Below, one piece after another: positions 60,222 to 64,000 of a DNA stretch of 64,000 nt; position 1 is the first letter of the stretch; every line of letters begins with the position of its first letter. The DNA is from an uncultured Prevotellaceae bacterium (GTDB lineage: Bacteria; Bacteroidota; Bacteroidia; Bacteroidales; Bacteroidaceae): positions 1 to 64,000 of the forward strand of contig OMXX01000015.1 in NCBI GenBank assembly GCA_900315105.1, in the 5' to 3' direction. The notes under the pieces are model-generated. The model was not told where the DNA came from. It ran no database searches and saw only the letters and a program-made list of their open reading frames with translations. The position numbers and the translations under genes are program-made.

Positions 60222-63071
60222 TCACTTTACCCCCATCTTATAAATACAAGTATGAGTGTATTTCTGCTTTGGACGAAGAACCGTTGAAGGGAACTCCTTA
60301 TGGTTTGGAGAGTCTGGGTACATCTGTGACTCAAGAGCAATAGCAGTACGAGCACCAGTATATACCTGAAGACCTGGGTGGTCGTTCCATACCTCAAGAA
60401 CACGACCAGACTCTGGAGAATAGAGAGTTGCAACCTTCTCAACAGCCTTTCCCTTATGCGTTACGCAGAAGTTATTGTCATACTGCATAACCTTTCCTTC
60501 TGGGATTTCCATTCTCTGACCGAATGGGAAGAAACCACCCTTGAACTGCATCTGACGGTCACCTATGCGACATCCGCTCTTGAAATCGTAGGCTGTACCG
60601 GCAACATCAAGGAACTTACCAGTAGGAATACCGTCCTGAGTGGTCTCTGTAATCTTGTCAGCATCTACATAGAGAGTGTGATTCATTATATCCCCTACTC
60701 CTGTTCCGTTGAGGTTGAAATATGAATGATTTGAGAGGTTCACAACAGTAGGCTTATCGGTTGTTGCCTCATAAGCAATAGACAATCCGTTATCGTCTGT
60801 GAGAGAGTATGTCAGAACGGTTGTGAGATTTCCAGGGAAACCATCGGCACCATCAGGAAGAACACACTTAAGGACAAGTTTCTTGCTGTCACTACTTACA
60901 ACATCCCATACAACATGGTCAAAGCCCTTGTTTCCACCGTGAAGGATATGCTCACGGCTGTTCTTCGTGAGGTTATACTCCTTGCCATCGAGAGTGAACT
61001 TTGCATTGGCGATACGGTTGGCAAAGCGTCCGAGAGCAGGACCTACCATGCCGAGATTGTACTTCTGATACTCACCAATAGAATTGTAGTGAGTTACGAT
61101 ATTTGTATAGTTGCCTGCACGGTCAGGAGCAAGCATTGACACGATGAAACCGCCATAGTTCGTAATCTGAACCGTCACCTTGCCGTTTGTAAGAGTATAG
61201 AGGTCAACAGCCTTACCGTCGATTGTAGCCTTGAATGCAGATGCATCAACAGTTGGGAGAACGGTCTTGCCAAGAAGCAAATCCTCAAATGCCTTACTGC
61301 GCTTGTCCCATGTATTGAAATCATCAGCACGAAGAATCTTCGTACCAGGAAGGGCTGTTTCACCAACGAAGAATGAGCATGACTTAATCTTTCCCTCTGC
61401 TACGAGACGGTCAGCTATGTCATCAGCACCACCAACCTTAAACCAGCTCTCATAAGTATCATCCCTGCCAATTATGAGGGAAATCGTAGGAGCATCCTTA
61501 CAACCTGCAGAATGATATACAGCCGTACCCTCGCCATAGTTATAGGTCACAATACCATGCTTCACATTGCCCAAATCCTTGATCTGTGCCTTTGAGATGC
61601 TGTATTTGAAGCCCTTGTCAGGTGAGAGATACATATTGTTAGGGTCAGCAACCTTCATGCCATCAACAATGAAGCAGTATTTGAACGAAGTGTTTGCCAC
61701 ACCATTAACCTTAATGCTCCAAACGCCATCTGCATCTTTTTGCATAGCAAGAGGCTCAGAGAGAAGCTCACTCTCAAAAAGAACGGTCGTTGCTTCCGGT
61801 GCCTTGAAGTTATATGTCACGTCAGAAGATCCGTATTCAGGAGAGACAATCTGCTTTGGGAAGAGACGAGCCATAACCGTTGGGGTGAACTGCTGTTCCT
61901 TTCCTGTCTTGGCAAGCGTAGGCTTTGCATTCTCCATTGCCTTCTTTGATGCTTCTGGATTAAAGAGAAGCTGAAGGGTTTTGTCGAGGAAATACTTGGC
62001 ATTCATCCATGTATGACCGAATTTGTCGTGGGTATATTCCTTAACACTACGGATGCCCTTCTTGTCAAGGAACTCAGAATAGTCGCGGGCATTTCCATAG
62101 AGGAAATCGTCTGTTCCAACACCAAGCCAGAAGAGGTTTATCTTGCTGTTTGTCTCCTTTGCATTATCATATACTTTAGGAATATCGGTTGATGTAAATG
62201 AACTATAAGAGCAGAGATAAGAGAACTTGTCAAGGTTGCTAAGACCATTGTAGAGACCCTGATTACCACCACGTGAGAATCCGCCGATAGCACGATGCTC
62301 ACGGTCATTGATAGTACGATATGTCTGCTCTATATATGGCATCAAATCGCCAATAAGGTCATTGCTGAATACATCATTGCCGAATCGTGTTGCCGGCATA
62401 CCATCAGAAGGATTTGCAGGCAGCAGCTTATATGGATTACCGTAAGGCAACACCACAATCATCTCCTTTGCCTTACCCTCGGCAATGAGGTTGTCAAGGA
62501 TATAGTTCACACGACCTACCTTGTAGTAAACCTCCTCAGTATCAGTCGTTCCGCTGATGAGATAGAACACAGGATAAGTCTTGTTTGGCTCCTTATAGTA
62601 TGATGGTGGAAGATATACAAGAGCATTATTCGTATAGTTCAGGCTCTTTGAGAAATAGTTCACGTACTCCATACTACCATGAGGCACGTTCTTTATGTCG
62701 TGTGGAAGAGCTGTCTTTCCCGGAATCTCCAAAAGACTGTTCTTGAAACCCTCATTAGGGAAATATTGCTCACACTGAGGGTCCATTATGCTGACGCCAT
62801 CAACAACAAAGTTGTATGGATACATATCAGGAGCAGCAGGACCGAGAGTAACCGACCACATGCCTGTTCTCTCATCCTTCTTCATCTCGTTCTTACCGGC
62901 AAACTGCACATCAACACTCACACTCTTCGCTTTGTTGTTACGATATTGGAATGTTACTGTACCGTCTTCATTTACCACCGTGGATTTGTAAGGTCTCATT
63001 GGCATCTGTGCAAAACTATTGGAGAACACTCCAAGAGTCAGAGCCATGACCAGCTTAAATTTCAAATTCAT
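60222..63071 (-). CDS. secreted esterase fused to aldose 1-epimerase
   Basis: A 949-residue protein: signal peptide to about residue 21; CBM48-like sandwich (25-120); CE1/esterase D-like hydrolase (130-375) with Ser266 (GGFSRGGNQ), Asp near 321 and His353 (KFGHTWMN). A second CBM48-like sandwich follows (about 410-510). A short copy of the first half of the esterase comes next (515-600: HGIVTYNYGEG, YESWFKVGGADDIADRLVAEGK) without nucleophile or His. The end is a complete GalM-like epimerase (610-949: GPALGRFANRIANAKF, EHILHGGNKGF, NLSNHSYFNLNG, ALESQMYPDSPN). It probably de-esterifies plant polysaccharide fragments and mutarotates released sugar in the periplasm. Confidence 0.88.
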   Translation of the reverse strand: MNLKFKLVMALTLGVFSNSFAQMPMRPYKSTVVNEDGTVTFQYRNNKAKSVSVDVQFAGKNEMKKDERTGMWSVTLGPAAPDMYPYNFVVDGVSIMDPQCEQYFPNEGFKNSLLEIPGKTALPHDIKNVPHGSMEYVNYFSKSLNYTNNALVYLPPSYYKEPNKTYPVFYLISGTTDTEEVYYKVGRVNYILDNLIAEGKAKEMIVVLPYGNPYKLLPANPSDGMPATRFGNDVFSNDLIGDLMPYIEQTYRTINDREHRAIGGFSRGGNQGLYNGLSNLDKFSYLCSYSSFTSTDIPKVYDNAKETNSKINLFWLGVGTDDFLYGNARDYSEFLDKKGIRSVKEYTHDKFGHTWMNAKYFLDKTLQLLFNPEASKKAMENAKPTLAKTGKEQQFTPTVMARLFPKQIVSPEYGSSDVTYNFKAPEATTVLFESELLSEPLAMQKDADGVWSIKVNGVANTSFKYCFIVDGMKVADPNNMYLSPDKGFKYSISKAQIKDLGNVKHGIVTYNYGEGTAVYHSAGCKDAPTISLIIGRDDTYESWFKVGGADDIADRLVAEGKIKSCSFFVGETALPGTKILRADDFNTWDKRSKAFEDLLLGKTVLPTVDASAFKATIDGKAVDLYTLTNGKVTVQITNYGGFIVSMLAPDRAGNYTNIVTHYNSIGEYQKYNLGMVGPALGRFANRIANAKFTLDGKEYNLTKNSREHILHGGNKGFDHVVWDVVSSDSKKLVLKCVLPDGADGFPGNLTTVLTYSLTDDNGLSIAYEATTDKPTVVNLSNHSYFNLNGTGVGDIMNHTLYVDADKITETTQDGIPTGKFLDVAGTAYDFKSGCRIGDRQMQFKGGFFPFGQRMEIPEGKVMQYDNNFCVTHKGKAVEKVATLYSPESGRVLEVWNDHPGLQVYTGARTAIALESQMYPDSPNHKEFPSTVLRPKQKYTHTCIYKMGVK

Positions 63072-63110
63072 TTTACCTTTTTGTTTTAGTTATTCGCTTA
63101 TATATGAGCG

Positions 63111-63139
63111 CAAAATTACTAATAAATCTGATAATACAA
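63111..63139 (-). promoter_or_regulatory. promoter of the esterase-epimerase gene
   Basis: Minus-strand TAATTTTG at 63111-63118 with TTG at 63137-63139, 18 bases apart. Confidence 0.55.
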
Positions 63140-63171
63140 TAATTTGTTACGTTTTTTTAAGATTACGATAA

Positions 63172-64000
63172 CTATTTCTTGTCATCACCAAATCCTTTTG
63201 CCTTCAGCCATAGTAGGAATTGCTGACTCCAAGCCTCTGTCGTGGTAGTTCCATTCTGTGGCATAAGCTGATAAGGACCTTTGCCGTCACCATATAGATG
63301 AATCTCTGCATTTCCACCAGCCTTCTTCCACTCCATAAAGAGGCTTACAAGTCCGGCAGCCACATTAGGATGATCTACACGTGACATGATAAGCAACGGA
63401 GGTGCAGGATTTGGAACCTTAACAGGACAGAGCGCAGGACCGAAATTAGTACAGATAAAATCGGGCATCTCTTCCGGTTTCGCAATATTCGTAGCAGCAA
63501 AAGCAACACCACCGCCAGCAGAGAATCCGAGATAACCAACCTTCTTGATATTCCATTCCGCAGCATGTTCACGAACAAGACGCATGGCTGCGTTTGCATC
63601 ATCAGCAGCCAAGGCAAGAATACTGTCACCTTGAGGGAAATGAGCGGGATTACAATCAGCCTCCTTGAAATTGGCAAAGCCTGTAACATCCACCATAGGC
63701 GGCATTTTCATGCCCTTTGGCATTTGCATCGTCCCTGAGTTAAGATGATACTTCAAGCCGATAGCAGCATAGCCATTGGCATTAAGCAGCTTAGCCATCT
63801 CTACCACATCCGACGTCCATGATAAAGCCCTAAGACCGCCACCAGGACAAAGTATAACCGCACAACCATTTGCCTTGGATGCGTCAGGAAGATATACTTC
63901 GACCGAAGGATTAACAACACCGAGTATGGAAATGCCACCATACTGTTCAATTTCGCGCTCCGTATCCTTCTGTTGCGGATTAGCATTCGGGAGCATGAAT
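63172..64000 (-). CDS. alpha/beta hydrolase, 5' end beyond window
   Basis: At least 274 residues of an alpha/beta hydrolase of the BD-FAE/acetyl esterase type: oxyanion region ILCPGGGLRALSW, nucleophile Ser159 in GFSAGGG, Asp near 213 in MSRVDHPN. The usual catalytic block GGHGFG near the C-terminus reads GDGKGPY, so the expected His is absent. No signal peptide is seen at the ATG at 63996; the frame stays open to the window edge, so the true start probably lies outside. Related proteins act on acetylated or feruloylated xylan. Confidence 0.75.
   Translation of the reverse strand, partial: FMLPNANPQQKDTEREIEQYGGISILGVVNPSVEVYLPDASKANGCAVILCPGGGLRALSWTSDVVEMAKLLNANGYAAIGLKYHLNSGTMQMPKGMKMPPMVDVTGFANFKEADCNPAHFPQGDSILALAADDANAAMRLVREHAAEWNIKKVGYLGFSAGGGVAFAATNIAKPEEMPDFICTNFGPALCPVKVPNPAPPLLIMSRVDHPNVAAGLVSLFMEWKKAGGNAEIHLYGDGKGPYQLMPQNGTTTTEAWSQQFLLWLKAKGFGDDKK

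Overview
The window looks like a chromosome segment of a Prevotella-type member of the Bacteroidota. The evidence is the many promoters with a TAnnTTTG -7 element and a TTTG-like -33 element about 19-20 bases upstream, the few Shine-Dalgarno sequences, and gene families typical of the group (DUF4419, DUF4468, DUF4738-like, putative porin, BspA-like leucine-rich repeat proteins, EFR1-type ferredoxin). A xylan cluster of the type known from rumen and gut Prevotella is also present. No phage, conjugative element, transposase or CRISPR array is seen. All gene calls come from reading the translations; no database search was possible.

Layout. 1-4.7 kb: a tandem SGNH esterase and a cell-envelope operon (HU/SPOR protein, FHA protein, flavodoxin-ferredoxin). 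4.7-21.6 kb: mostly housekeeping: a lipoprotein and AraC-type regulator coupled to a dipeptidyl peptidase III whose frame runs through a palindromic repeat into an AlkD-like domain; serS; a fused NfnAB-like flavoprotein; a small cluster of ElaA, AlkZ-related and catalytically stripped RNase H-like proteins; dapA; truA and pheT from back-to-back promoters; yebC. 21.7-24.6 kb: two identical tRNA-Arg(ACG) genes, then an AT-rich accessory stretch with a TIR-like/Sel1 protein, an iteron-like array around a perfect AT palindrome, and a roughly 180-nt rod-shaped RNA candidate in front of a GNAT gene.

24.9-35.3 kb: a minus-strand xylan utilisation locus (GH67, GPH symporter, GH10, GH43, sensor kinase, CE2 esterase, SDR). 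Together these could cut, debranch, import and finish glucuronoxylan fragments. 35.5-41.5 kb: secreted hydrolases, membrane proteins, a lipoprotein flavin-reductase domain, and hsp20 behind a sigma-54-like promoter. 41.6-47.8 kb: three secreted repeat proteins with a common C-terminal tail, an AraC regulator and a DUF4419-TonB fusion. 47.8-49.8 kb: 2 kb without an intact gene, holding repeats and gene remnants. 49.8-55.6 kb: DUF4468, small membrane protein, porin, galM, galK. 55.7-60.1 kb: a cyclophilin, then a ThiD-like kinase fused to an AraC domain next to pdxS and pdxT, which are separated by a long inverted repeat. 60.2-64 kb: a fused esterase/aldose epimerase and a partial alpha/beta hydrolase.

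The most unusual points are (1) the degenerate ThiD-AraC fusion beside the PLP synthase genes, a candidate B6-sensing regulator; (2) the palindromic repeat translated in frame at the junction of two enzymes; (3) the RNase H fold lacking all four catalytic acids; (4) the rod-shaped RNA and iteron/palindrome array in the tRNA-flanked stretch; and (5) four genes whose promoter leaves almost no 5' leader.
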